This document shows, piece by piece, positions 28,190-37,475 of a DNA stretch of 64,000 nt. The stretch is taken from assembly GCA_028820325.1 (NCBI GenBank), contig JAPPJO010000088.1, positions 329,046-393,045 of the forward strand, read 5' to 3'. Positions within the stretch are counted from its first letter, which is position 1; each line of letters opens with the position of its first letter. The notes under the pieces are model-generated. The model did not search any database. It saw only the letters and a list, made by a program, of their open reading frames with translations, and was not told the origin of the DNA. A program made the translations under genes and the position numbers. Source of the stretch: Gammaproteobacteria bacterium. GTDB lineage: Bacteria > Gemmatimonadota > Gemmatimonadetes > Longimicrobiales > Gaopeijiaceae.

Positions 28190-29338
28190 TCACCCCACGA
28201 CGTTGATCATGTCGAAGATGGGAAGGTACATGGACACGATCATTCCACCCACCACGACGCCCAGGACGGTGGCCATCGCCGGCTCGAATGCCGCCAGCAG
28301 GGCCTCTATCGAGCGCCCGGTCTCATCGTCGTAGAAGTCGGCGATCTTCGCCAACATCTCGTCCAGACCGCCGGTCTGCTCGCCGACGTGGATCATCTGC
28401 AGCACCATGGGCGGGAAGATCCCGGATGCCCGGAGAGGCTCGGCGATGGTGTTCCCCCCCGCGATCGATCTCCGGGAGTTCATGACGGCGTCGTGCACCA
28501 CGCGGTTGCCCGTGCTCGCGGCGGTGATTTCCAGCGCCTCCAGAATCGCCACGCCGGAGGCCACCAGGGTGCCCAGCGTGCGGGCGAATCGGACCATTGC
28601 CATCTTCAGGCACAGCGGGCCGACCACCGGGGAAGCCAGCAGCAGGCGGTCCAGAACCAGGCGGGCGCGAGGGGTGGCGCGGGCGCGCCCCAACCCGACC
28701 CACGCGCCCGCGGTGAAGAGAGGTGGAAGCCACCAGAATGCCCGCAGGCTCTCGGAAAGACCGATGACCAGCCGGGTGGGCAGCGGCAAGGGCAGATCCG
28801 ACGCCGCGAACATCTCCTGAAAGGTCGGGATCACGAACTCGAGCAGGACCAGCAGGGCACAGGCGGCCACCACCACCACCACCGCCGGGTAGATCAGGGC
28901 GCCGCGCACCTTGCGCGAGAGACGGTCGGTTCGTTCGAGCGAGTCGGCCAGGCGCGCCAGCACTGTATCCAGCACGCCCCCCGCCTCCCCCGCGGCGACC
29001 ATGCTGACGAACAGTTGACTGAATACCGCCGGATGCTCACCGAGCGCTCCCGCAAGGGTCCGGCCCGCCTCGATGTCGTGACGCACGTCGCCCACCACCG
29101 CCGCCAGCCTCGCGTTGCCGGCCTGCTCCGCGAGCACCCCCAGACTGGGCGCCAGGGGCAGGCCGGACTGGATCATGGTGGCGAACTGGCGCGCGAACAC
29201 CGCGATGTCGCGCGACGGTACGCGGCCTCGGAACGGTGAACGGATCCGCCGCCACATCGCTCCGGCACCCGGGCGCCGTTGCGAGAGGGAGACCGCTCGG
29301 GATCTGCCCGCCCGCTCAAACGCCGGGAGTTCTCCCAC
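28190..29338 (-). CDS. pilC: Type IV pilus inner-membrane platform protein PilC
   Basis: A 382-residue GspF/PilC-family protein with two GspF domains: DIAVFARQFATMIQSGLPLAPSLGVLAEQ...VSMVAAGEAGGVLDTVLARLADSLE, a membrane pair (LIYPAVVVVVAACALLVLLEFVIPTFQEMF), then VRFARTLGTLVASGVAILEALEITA...QMIHVGEQTGGLDEMLAKIADFYDDE and a C-terminal membrane helix. The usual N-terminal subdomain is short. The GTG at 29338 lies 6 bp after pilT; an ATG at 29257 preceded by GGAG is an alternative start. Confidence 0.92.
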   Translation of the reverse strand: MGELPAFERAGRSRAVSLSQRRPGAGAMWRRIRSPFRGRVPSRDIAVFARQFATMIQSGLPLAPSLGVLAEQAGNARLAAVVGDVRHDIEAGRTLAGALGEHPAVFSQLFVSMVAAGEAGGVLDTVLARLADSLERTDRLSRKVRGALIYPAVVVVVAACALLVLLEFVIPTFQEMFAASDLPLPLPTRLVIGLSESLRAFWWLPPLFTAGAWVGLGRARATPRARLVLDRLLLASPVVGPLCLKMAMVRFARTLGTLVASGVAILEALEITAASTGNRVVHDAVMNSRRSIAGGNTIAEPLRASGIFPPMVLQMIHVGEQTGGLDEMLAKIADFYDDETGRSIEALLAAFEPAMATVLGVVVGGMIVSMYLPIFDMINVVG

Positions 29339-29344
29339 GGGCCG

Positions 29345-30484
29345 CTAGGAGAGCCGCGGGTCGCCGAGCGACCGGAGCAGCTCCGCGGGATCCGGGGAGA
29401 CCCGCATCGCGGCCTCCGTGGACACCTCTCCGCGCATGCGGAGCTGGCGCAGTGCATCGTTCATGGTCTGCATGCCGTGCTTTCTCCCCGCCTGCATCAT
29501 CGAGGGAATCTGGTGGACCTTGCGGTCGCGGATGGCGGCGCGCACCGCCGGTGTGCAGATGAGCACCTCGCACGCCGCAACGCGCCCGCGCCCACGCGCC
29601 CGCTGCAGCAGGTTCTGGGTCACCACCCCCTCCAGCACCAGGGCCAACTGGGCACGCACCTGCGCCTGCCGTCCCGACGCGAAGACGTCGATGATGCGGT
29701 GCACCGAGGCCGCGGCCGAATTGGTGTGCAGCGTCGCCAGCACCAGGTGCCCGGTTTCCGCAATGGTCAGCGCCGCCGAGATGGTCTCGGGATCCCGCAT
29801 CTCGCCGATGAGGATGACATCCGGATCCTGCCGGGTCGCCGACTTCAGAGCGGCCGCGAAGCTCATCGTGTCGGAACCCACCTCGCGCTGGCTTACGACG
29901 CAGCCCCTGGACGGATGAACGAACTCCACCGGGTCTTCGATGGTGACGATATGGCCCTTCCGGGTCTCGTTGATCCGGCTGAGCATGGCGGCCAGGGTCG
30001 TCGACTTCCCGGAACCGGTAGGCCCGGTGACCAGCACGAGGCCGTGGGGCCGCTCCACCAGGCGGCGCACCACGCCCGGAAGGCGCAGGTCCTCCAGCCT
30101 GGGGATCTCGTGGGGGATTCTGCGCAAGGCCATGGCCGGCTGGCCCCGCTGGCGATGGCAACTGCAGCGAAAGCGCGCGATGTCCGGCAGATTGAATGCG
30201 AAATCGACCTCGCCCCCCGCTGCAAGCTGCTCTCTCCGAGCCTGCGTGAGCACCGAATCCACCAGCTCCGCCGCCTCTTGCGGACCAAGCGCGCCGCCGC
30301 GGCGCGCGTCGGCAAGCTCGCCATCGATGCGAAGCCTGGGCGGGATTCCGGCCGTGACGTGCAGGTCGGAAGCGTCCCTTTCCACCATCTCCGCCAGCAG
30401 CGCACGCAGCGTGGGCGGGAAGCCGCGCCCGTCCTCAAACGGGTCCGAGGCGGGTACCGGTAAGGCCGCAGTCGTGTCCGTCAT
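29345..30484 (-). CDS. pilT: Type IV pilus retraction ATPase PilT
   Basis: A 379-residue hexameric ATPase that drives pilus retraction. Motifs: an N-terminal PAS-like domain (MVERDASDLHVTAGIPPRLRIDGEL), Walker A GPTGSGKSTTLAAML, the Asp box (TIEDPVEFVH), Walker B DVILIGEMRDPET and the His box HLVLATLHTNSAAASVHRIIDVF. The AIRDRK...IPSMMQAGRKHGMQTMNDAL tail is close to the PilT AIRNLIRE-type C terminus, in diverged form. The ATG overlaps the comEA-like stop (ATGA). The extension ATPase PilB is not in the window. Confidence 0.93.
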   Translation of the reverse strand: MTDTTAALPVPASDPFEDGRGFPPTLRALLAEMVERDASDLHVTAGIPPRLRIDGELADARRGGALGPQEAAELVDSVLTQARREQLAAGGEVDFAFNLPDIARFRCSCHRQRGQPAMALRRIPHEIPRLEDLRLPGVVRRLVERPHGLVLVTGPTGSGKSTTLAAMLSRINETRKGHIVTIEDPVEFVHPSRGCVVSQREVGSDTMSFAAALKSATRQDPDVILIGEMRDPETISAALTIAETGHLVLATLHTNSAAASVHRIIDVFASGRQAQVRAQLALVLEGVVTQNLLQRARGRGRVAACEVLICTPAVRAAIRDRKVHQIPSMMQAGRKHGMQTMNDALRQLRMRGEVSTEAAMRVSPDPAELLRSLGDPRLS

Positions 30485-31161
30485 TGTCGCACGAAGAAGC
30501 GGCCGCGCATGGATTCGAGCGTTGCCGGCCCGATCCCGCGCACCTCGATCAGGTCTTCCACCCGCCCGAAACCACCCACTTCGTCACGGCGCGCGATGAT
30601 TCGCGCCGCGAGCGCGGGACCGATGCCACGCACCTGCTCGAGCTCCTCGGAGGTGGCACGGTTGAGGTCGATGGCGGGCGCCACCTGATGGTTCGCAGAC
30701 GAAGCGGCGTTCCGGACCGGCCGCGGCTTTGCCGTGACCACCCCGCGCACGCGCCTTCCTCCACCGCCCGCCTCCAGAGTCAGGTGCGGCGCGAGCCGCT
30801 CGATCGTCGCCGGCCCGATGCCGCGCACCCGCGTGAGCGCCCCGACATCCCCGAAGGGACCCTCCGCGCTCCGTGATTCCACGATTGCCCGGGCCGCCGC
30901 CGGCCCGATGCCGGGCAGCCGGTCGAGCTCCTCTTCGCTCGCCGTGTTCGGGTCCAGGCGCTCACCCTGGGCAAGCGGGGCCGACCGCCGCTCCTGCTCG
31001 TCGACCATCTCGCGCGAATCCGCGGCCAGCGCGTCGGCCGAAACGGTGTCGGCCTCGAGGGCGAGGGGAGGCCGCACCGCTTCCAGCCCCGCCCGCGCGG
31101 CGCCCGCCAGAAAGAGGACGCCGGCCGTGATCGCCAGGGTGCGTGATTCGTCGCGTGTCAT
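30481..31161 (-). CDS. ComEA-like DNA-binding protein with two helix-hairpin-helix domains
   Basis: A 226-residue protein with an N-terminal membrane anchor or signal (AITAGVLFLAGAAR) and two separate ComEA-type helix-hairpin-helix modules: DPNTASEEELDRLPGIGPAAARAIVESRSAEGPFGDVGALTRVRGIGPATIERL and DLNRATSEELEQVRGIGPALAARIIARRDEVGGFGRVEDLIEVRGIGPATLESM. Most ComEA proteins have one. It would bind incoming double-stranded DNA at the cell surface, and its overlap with pilT supports a role in pilus-mediated DNA uptake. Confidence 0.85.
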   Translation of the reverse strand: MTRDESRTLAITAGVLFLAGAARAGLEAVRPPLALEADTVSADALAADSREMVDEQERRSAPLAQGERLDPNTASEEELDRLPGIGPAAARAIVESRSAEGPFGDVGALTRVRGIGPATIERLAPHLTLEAGGGGRRVRGVVTAKPRPVRNAASSANHQVAPAIDLNRATSEELEQVRGIGPALAARIIARRDEVGGFGRVEDLIEVRGIGPATLESMRGRFFVRQ

Positions 31162-31286
31162 GATACGACGATCATTCCACGGCGGGGGCGAAGGAATGGC
31201 GGTTTGGGACCTTCTTTCCTCGAACGCGCGTCACCCGTTCCGGGAGCGGATCGCCGAATGCAGCCGCAGGCCCGCTGCGGCCATCC

Positions 31287-34200
31287 TCAGGGAAGTCCCG
31301 CGAAGGCTCCCGCGTTGTACACGAACTGGCCCCAGAGGCCGATCTGGAACTGGGTCGAACCCAGCCGCTGGCCGATGTTCGACTGGCGGTTGGTGTAGCT
31401 GGCCTGAAAGCCGACCTGCAGCTCGGAAACGACGGTGTCCAGCGTGAGGTTGAAGGTGGCGTTGCTCTGGTCCACGAAGGGCACGCACTCGTCGTTGCCG
31501 GAGGTGATGCGACAGTCGCTCTGCCCCGCCTGATTGTAGCGCAGAGAAGCCTGGATCGGCCGTTCCAGCCGCGCTCCCAGTTCGCCCGGAGGCGTGAAGC
31601 TGCCGCTCATGGTGAAGACGTGGGTGTTTCGGCGACGGCGGGTGTCGCCCGTGGGATCGGTGCCTTCGCCGCGGGTCATGGTGGTCCGGTAGCTGGCCGA
31701 AAAGCCGCCTCCCCAGCGCACCGACACGTCGAGCGGGATGGTTGCGTCCTCCTGCAGCCGCTGCTGCTGGGTTCCCGTGCCGAAGGAGAGTCGGCGGGTG
31801 TCGACCCGGTATCCCGAGTTCACGGTGAGGCGCTCGACCACCGGCTGCATGAACGACGGCAACGGAATCGACGACGCCCTCAGGACGATGTTGGGCCAGC
31901 TGCGGGTATTCGCCGCGCGGTCGCTGCGCGTGTCGAAGGTGGCGATGTCGGTGACCGAGTAGTCCACGCTCGCGGTGATTCCCGGCAGGAGCGTGACCCC
32001 CGAACCCGTGGCCCAGCCGTTCCGGTCCACGAGCGTGGCCGCGGTGGCCCCGTCCACCACCCGGAAGCCGTCAAGATCGCTCAGCCCGAACTGATACCGC
32101 ACATCCGGGTCCAGCACCTCGCGGTTGAAGCGCGAGGTGAGGCCGTCCTGCCAGTTGACCGTAATGGGCGAGAGCGCGCCGGCGAGACGGCGCATCGTCC
32201 CCTGGGGCGCAGCGTCGGACACGCCCGGCCTGGGCGGGCCGCCCCGGGCGAGCGTCCCCGGGTCGAAGATGACGGAAGCGCTCGCGCTCCGCTGTCCGCC
32301 CACGTTGCGCTGGAGGTCGCGCAGCGTGTCCGCCTCCGCCACCTGGCGCCGCACGAGGGTGGCGTTGCGGTCGGAACTGTAGGTGGTCGTCCAGGTCAGC
32401 GTCCACTGCAGCCAGTCGGCGGGTCGGGGTCCCCAGCGCATGTTGGTGCGAACCCGGCGATTGGTCTCCCAGCCCAGATCGATGCCCCCCGGTGACCACC
32501 GCTCCCGCGCCAGCAGCGGCCGCACCGCCGGATCCCTGACCGCGAGTTCCGGAGCCAGCAGATCGCGGGTGGAAGTGAAGTCGGTGGTCGCGGTCACGGA
32601 CTGAAAAGGCCGAAAGATGATGCGCGCATCCGTATCCACGCCTCTCCGGGGAGACCGGGTGCGGGTCGCGGCGGAGTCGCCGGGCAGGCGCAGGATCTGC
32701 TCGTAGCGATAGGTCTGGTTGCGCTGGTTGGCGTAGGATGCCCCGAACCCGATCCGCTCCGGGCTCCAGCGCAGACGGCTCGCCAGCACCCGCTCCTCCA
32801 GCGATTCCGGAAGCAGGGCACGCACCACACCACCCAGAAAGCCCGGAACCACCGGCAGGGTGCGCGGCTCCAGCGCCCGGTCGTAGCCCACCCGCGCGTC
32901 CACCACCCGCGAATCCGAGTCCGAGGTGGCGGTCGCCGACTGCGACGACGAGTACCCGGCGCGCGCGCTCAGCCCGTCCAGGAAGATCGCCGCCAGCGGG
33001 TTGCTGGAGGGCGTCCGTTTGCGGAACGACAGCCCGACGCGGGTTCGGTCGAAGGCGACCTTGCGCAGCCCCTCGAGCCGGTCGGCGCGGATATCGCTCC
33101 TCAGCAGGAAGGTGGGATCCTGGCCGGAGGTGGTATGCGAAACGGTCAGCGGCAGCTCGATTCCCCAGGACGCGGGGGTGAAGCGGCTCAGCTGCAGCGT
33201 CGAGTTCGCCGTCCACTGCTGGTCGCGCTGGTAGCTGGGATCGCCTTCCAACTGGCGGAACAGGGCGCCCCGGTCGGAGACCGAGATGCGCGTGGTCATG
33301 AAGTCGGACGCGTTCAGGTCCACGTTCAGGTGGCTGGCAAGTCCGCGGTCGGTGACGGCCCTGGAGAGACGGAAATCATTGATCCACACTTCGCCGTCGT
33401 CGGGGAAGTCGCCCTCGTTCCAGACGCCCAGCGACAGCTCGCGCACCTGCGAGAGATTGGGGGCGCGCGCCCGGTCCTGAAGCACCACCGCGTAGGTCGA
33501 GTCGGCGCTCCAGACCACCAGCGCCGGCGCGCCCGCGGTCGGCGGATCCTCGATGAGCCGCTGCTCCGCCTCGCTGCGCAATTCGAGCCAGCGGTCGAAG
33601 TCCACCAGAACCTCCGGGAGCCAGTCCTCGGCCCGGGTTCCGTCGGGATCCACAGCCGGTTCCAGCGGTGTGCGGTAGAGATAGAAGTTGTCCTCGTCGC
33701 TCCCGACCTTCAGGAAGAAATACACAGGACGGCCCATCCCCCAGTCGCCTCGGCGCGCCAGTGCCCAGATGCGCGCCTGCCTGTAGGTGAGGAAGTTCCT
33801 GGGACGCTGGGGAAAGCGGTGATAGACCTCCGCCCTCTCCCCGGGGGGAAGCCCCCTGTAGGTGATGCCGAGCGCCTTCTCGCTGAACTCCACGCCCTGC
33901 GCCCCCAAGGCGCTGACGGGATCGTCGAGCTGTTCCACGACGCCGGGCGGCGGATGGTAGGCGGCACCCACCTCCACCGCGCCCACCGGGCTCACCTCGA
34001 TGGCGCCTCCCGTCCCCGGGTCATCGCCGGTCATTCCGGTGAGCACCCCCTCGCCCGCGCGCTTCACCCAGCGCGAGCCCACCAGGCGCATGCGCGCCAG
34101 CACGGCCGCGCCGTCGCCGTTGCCGGTGATCGTGAGACGCAGGTGCTTGACGGCGCGAAAATCGCCGTCGGTGAAGATCCCGCCGGGATTGATCGCCTGC

Positions 34201-37200
34201 GGCCCGCGCAGCGGAATCCGGTAAAGGCGGAACTGGGTTCCGGTCTCGATGGTGTCGCGCACCAGGTAGGGGGAGGATCCGTCGAGCTCCACCAGGTAGC
34301 GCATGTAGCGCTCGTCGATGTCCAGATTGCCGTCCCCGTCCAGGTCTTCCGAGTCCGGACGTCCGTTGCCCCGGGTGCAGTTGACCCTGGGGTCGCCGAT
34401 GCGGTAGACGACCGCCCGGGTCGCCAGGCACGCCTCGTCCCACAGCCCGCGCTGGTCAAGCTCGTCGTTCCATATCTCGCCCTGGCGCGGGTCGGCTTCC
34501 TGGTCGAGCGCACCGAGTCCCCACGTGTTTCCGCCCTCGCGGGTCCCGCCGGTGAGCCCGTTGGCGTCCACGAACAGCGCATCCTCGCTCACCGTCCCCA
34601 GGTCGAAGACGAGGGTAAGTTCCTCACCCCCCGCGATGTACAGATCCAGAAACTCGGTCCGGGTCAGGTCGAGGCCGGTGCTCGCGAGATTGGCGGTGAT
34701 CGAGCGCCAGCGCCTGCGGTCGAACCGTCCCCCGGCGGCGCCGTCGCCGACCCCGAAGGTGAGCAGCAGCCCGGGTTCGCGGAACTCGTTGCCCGCAAAG
34801 TTGATCTGCCGGTCGATGTCGTTGCGGGGGAGAAAGCCCTCGAAGACGCCCGTGCTATCCCCGCCCGCCCCCTCGGTGATCCAGGTATGCTGCCACTGGA
34901 GGGAGGCGATGTCGCCGGCGCCGAGCTCCGGCGGAAGGGCCTCGAGCGCGCCGTCGCGAAACTGCGGCGCGCTTCCCAGCCGCCAGCCCGTGCTCAGGCT
35001 GGAGAGCGGAAGGTCGCTCGTGGAATCGAAGTCGTGCAGGTAGACGTCGCCCGCGGTGTTCGGGCTCGGCAGAGAGAGCGCCATCTCCCCGTTCACGCTC
35101 AGCCGCGAGATGCCCGAGTGCGCCAGCCCGGGGATCCGGTCCAGCGCCCGGTCCAGGGCCGGCAGTTCCAGGTCCATGCGTCCGTTCAGGCCACCCAGAA
35201 CGATCGAAGCCGGCTCGACGCCAAGCTGGGGCCGGCGCAGGAGCCCCCTCTCGCGCTGGTACAGCCCGAGGAAGTTGAGCTCTCCCGCATCCCCGAGCGC
35301 GGTGCTGGCGTTCATGCCGAAGACCGAGGTCGGAGCGATCTGAAAGAGCGCCTGCTGCTCCCAGGTGGCGCGCAGGTCCCCCTGCGGGTCGCTGGCGAAG
35401 AGATTCTCCGCGTCGAGCAGCTGCACCTGTCCCATGTCGTAGTCGATGACGTAGTCGGTGCGCGCCTCGAGCGCGCGGTCTCCGAAGAACAGCCGCTCGC
35501 TGCCGTCGCGGATGCCCAGCGCACCCAGCGAGAAGGACGAGATGAGCCCCTCGCTGCGCACGCGGAAGGGAATGGTGAGCCAGTAGAGCCCGGCGTTCTC
35601 ACGCTCGTAGGGATCGACTGCGTCGTAGATCTCCGGGTTGGCGTCCCCCGCAAGGATCTCGGAGGTCTCTTCGGCGGAGAGCCCCAGCGAGTATATCGGC
35701 GGTGGCTCGGCGAAGGGCCTGAGGGTCGGGAAGATGATGAAGGTGCCGGAAACCGCGGGCTGTTCCTCGAAGTCGTCGGCGGCGGGCTTGTAGACGTAGG
35801 CACGGTCGATGACATCGACGGGAGACTCCTCGTCGAGCCCGAGCAGCTTCAGGTAGGTGATGTCCTCTCCGGCGAGGCCGCGGGTGAAGGTTCTTCCGGC
35901 GCTCAGCTCGCCGACGGAGATGTCGAGCGATACCGACGGGATCTCCACGTCATTCGAGCCCGATACCCGGTAGACCTGGTGCATCTCCAGGTCCCAGGTG
36001 GGCCGGCCCGGCTGGTGGTTGGGCTCCGACGCGCGCAACAGCGAGAGGCGCGGCCGTCCCCCCTCGTTGTGAATGCGCTCCGGGTTGTAGTCGCCGATGG
36101 TGTCGCCGGCCGCGGTGACATAGGTGACCGCCAGCATCTCGTCGCGGCGCAGCGGGCTGCGGAGCGCGATCCACAGGCCGCTCGGATGGACGAAGTAGTC
36201 GACCCCCGCCTGCAAGTAGCGGAACCACCCTGATTCCGTCACCGTGTCGTCCCCGAGCGTGGCCGAGGCGTCGGCCTGGATATAGCCCTCCACCTGCTGG
36301 CGGGTGACGGGGTCGTTCTCGAAGCGGTAGAGCTGAATCGGTTCCGCGCCCGGGATGGCGGAGGAGGGTACCGTGCTGGGATCCGCCCCAAGGACGTCGA
36401 TGTGCGGGTAGTCGAAGAGGTTGCGCGGGTCGGCGAGGAAGAAGAACTGGCCGCGCACGTAGTCGGCATTGTCGACCACGATGGTGTCCTCCTGCACGAA
36501 GGCGCGGTCGGTGCCCGCTCCCGCCAGGCGGAACTCCCGCGAGGACAGGTCGCCCCGCTGTTGCGCGAACACGGTCTCGAAGTCCACCGGGCCCAGCTGG
36601 CCGGTGGCCCGCAACCCGAAGTTGCCGGCCGGAATGCCCTCGGTGAGGAAGCGCGAATCGGGCAGCCCGAAGGTCACGTCCCCGACCTCGACGCCCTGGA
36701 GAATCTCGTCCTCCACGCCCTCATAGAAGACGTTGATGTTGTTGGTGGCCGAGAACTCGCGGGTCTGGTCGTAATCGACGTTCACCACGATCCGCTCCGA
36801 GATGGTGCCACCCATCTGGACTCCGAACTGGAGTTCAGGCACGAGCCGGGGCAGAAGTCCGGGCTGGCACCCCAGCTGGATGCCGGCATCGCAGGGACGG
36901 AAGCGGGTCCAGTCGCCCCCGAACTCGGCCCTCCCCCGGATGCGCGCGTCCAGCCCCCGCAACTCGATCGGCCCGGCCCCGGGGATGGCGACGGCCTCCG
37001 GCTCGGGAGGGAGTTCGGGAAGGAAACCCACCGGACCGGCATCCGCCGGGTCCGCTTCCGGGGAGGGGCGGGTGATGCGGCCCGCGAGCACAGCGCCCGG
37101 CCGCAGGAGGGACGCGGCGCCGGGGCCCGGTTGCCCGAGCACGGCGGGCCGGAACCATGGCGAGCCGGCGCCCGGCACGGGATCGAAGGCGACCGGGAAG

Positions 37201-37391
37201 AGCAGCGGGACGCGCGCCAGCCCGAGGGAGGCCAGCACCGGCGGAGGGAGAGGCGTGGAGGCGAGCTGGGGCGGCGGCGGAAAGAGCCCCCGCCAGTCCA
37301 CGGCGTCCGGGCCGGGGGCGGCCTGGGGGGCGGCGGCCGCCGGCACGAGGAGCCCGAGCGCCGGAAGCATCGCGGCCATCCGCCAACCCAT
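31287..37391 (-). CDS. Very large SprA-like cell-surface / outer-membrane protein
   Basis: A ~2030-residue exported protein, the largest gene in the window. A signal peptide (MAAMLPALGLLVPAAAAPQ) is followed by long beta-rich sequence. SprA-type features include repeated units of the form ALEARTDYVIDYDMGQVQLLD, the central GDVYLHDFDSTSDLPLSSLSTGWRLG segment (SprA has a YLDDFEGS-type motif), and a C-terminal run of amphipathic beta strands with regular aromatic residues, as in an outer-membrane barrel. SprA is the giant translocon barrel of the type IX secretion system in Bacteroidota; homologues occur in other phyla. The ATG at 37391 precedes the signal peptide; an in-frame TTG at 37451 is less likely. 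It is divergent from lptF. No other T9SS gene is visible nearby. Confidence 0.72.
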   Translation of the reverse strand: MGWRMAAMLPALGLLVPAAAAPQAAPGPDAVDWRGLFPPPPQLASTPLPPPVLASLGLARVPLLFPVAFDPVPGAGSPWFRPAVLGQPGPGAASLLRPGAVLAGRITRPSPEADPADAGPVGFLPELPPEPEAVAIPGAGPIELRGLDARIRGRAEFGGDWTRFRPCDAGIQLGCQPGLLPRLVPELQFGVQMGGTISERIVVNVDYDQTREFSATNNINVFYEGVEDEILQGVEVGDVTFGLPDSRFLTEGIPAGNFGLRATGQLGPVDFETVFAQQRGDLSSREFRLAGAGTDRAFVQEDTIVVDNADYVRGQFFFLADPRNLFDYPHIDVLGADPSTVPSSAIPGAEPIQLYRFENDPVTRQQVEGYIQADASATLGDDTVTESGWFRYLQAGVDYFVHPSGLWIALRSPLRRDEMLAVTYVTAAGDTIGDYNPERIHNEGGRPRLSLLRASEPNHQPGRPTWDLEMHQVYRVSGSNDVEIPSVSLDISVGELSAGRTFTRGLAGEDITYLKLLGLDEESPVDVIDRAYVYKPAADDFEEQPAVSGTFIIFPTLRPFAEPPPIYSLGLSAEETSEILAGDANPEIYDAVDPYERENAGLYWLTIPFRVRSEGLISSFSLGALGIRDGSERLFFGDRALEARTDYVIDYDMGQVQLLDAENLFASDPQGDLRATWEQQALFQIAPTSVFGMNASTALGDAGELNFLGLYQRERGLLRRPQLGVEPASIVLGGLNGRMDLELPALDRALDRIPGLAHSGISRLSVNGEMALSLPSPNTAGDVYLHDFDSTSDLPLSSLSTGWRLGSAPQFRDGALEALPPELGAGDIASLQWQHTWITEGAGGDSTGVFEGFLPRNDIDRQINFAGNEFREPGLLLTFGVGDGAAGGRFDRRRWRSITANLASTGLDLTRTEFLDLYIAGGEELTLVFDLGTVSEDALFVDANGLTGGTREGGNTWGLGALDQEADPRQGEIWNDELDQRGLWDEACLATRAVVYRIGDPRVNCTRGNGRPDSEDLDGDGNLDIDERYMRYLVELDGSSPYLVRDTIETGTQFRLYRIPLRGPQAINPGGIFTDGDFRAVKHLRLTITGNGDGAAVLARMRLVGSRWVKRAGEGVLTGMTGDDPGTGGAIEVSPVGAVEVGAAYHPPPGVVEQLDDPVSALGAQGVEFSEKALGITYRGLPPGERAEVYHRFPQRPRNFLTYRQARIWALARRGDWGMGRPVYFFLKVGSDEDNFYLYRTPLEPAVDPDGTRAEDWLPEVLVDFDRWLELRSEAEQRLIEDPPTAGAPALVVWSADSTYAVVLQDRARAPNLSQVRELSLGVWNEGDFPDDGEVWINDFRLSRAVTDRGLASHLNVDLNASDFMTTRISVSDRGALFRQLEGDPSYQRDQQWTANSTLQLSRFTPASWGIELPLTVSHTTSGQDPTFLLRSDIRADRLEGLRKVAFDRTRVGLSFRKRTPSSNPLAAIFLDGLSARAGYSSSQSATATSDSDSRVVDARVGYDRALEPRTLPVVPGFLGGVVRALLPESLEERVLASRLRWSPERIGFGASYANQRNQTYRYEQILRLPGDSAATRTRSPRRGVDTDARIIFRPFQSVTATTDFTSTRDLLAPELAVRDPAVRPLLARERWSPGGIDLGWETNRRVRTNMRWGPRPADWLQWTLTWTTTYSSDRNATLVRRQVAEADTLRDLQRNVGGQRSASASVIFDPGTLARGGPPRPGVSDAAPQGTMRRLAGALSPITVNWQDGLTSRFNREVLDPDVRYQFGLSDLDGFRVVDGATAATLVDRNGWATGSGVTLLPGITASVDYSVTDIATFDTRSDRAANTRSWPNIVLRASSIPLPSFMQPVVERLTVNSGYRVDTRRLSFGTGTQQQRLQEDATIPLDVSVRWGGGFSASYRTTMTRGEGTDPTGDTRRRRNTHVFTMSGSFTPPGELGARLERPIQASLRYNQAGQSDCRITSGNDECVPFVDQSNATFNLTLDTVVSELQVGFQASYTNRQSNIGQRLGSTQFQIGLWGQFVYNAGAFAGLP

Positions 37392-37475
37392 CCCACCGGG
37401 ACCACGGACACGCTGCCGGTGTACGGTGCGAGTTGAGGGAGGCTCGCTCAACGCCCAACCCGCAACCGGCTACGG

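Noticed and set aside
33135..36233. A 1032-codon open frame antisense to the SprA-like gene
   Set aside because: Its product has the Arg/Gly/Val-rich composition of a GC-rich shadow frame and no recognisable domain, whereas the minus-strand frame is continuous, has a signal peptide and SprA-like features.
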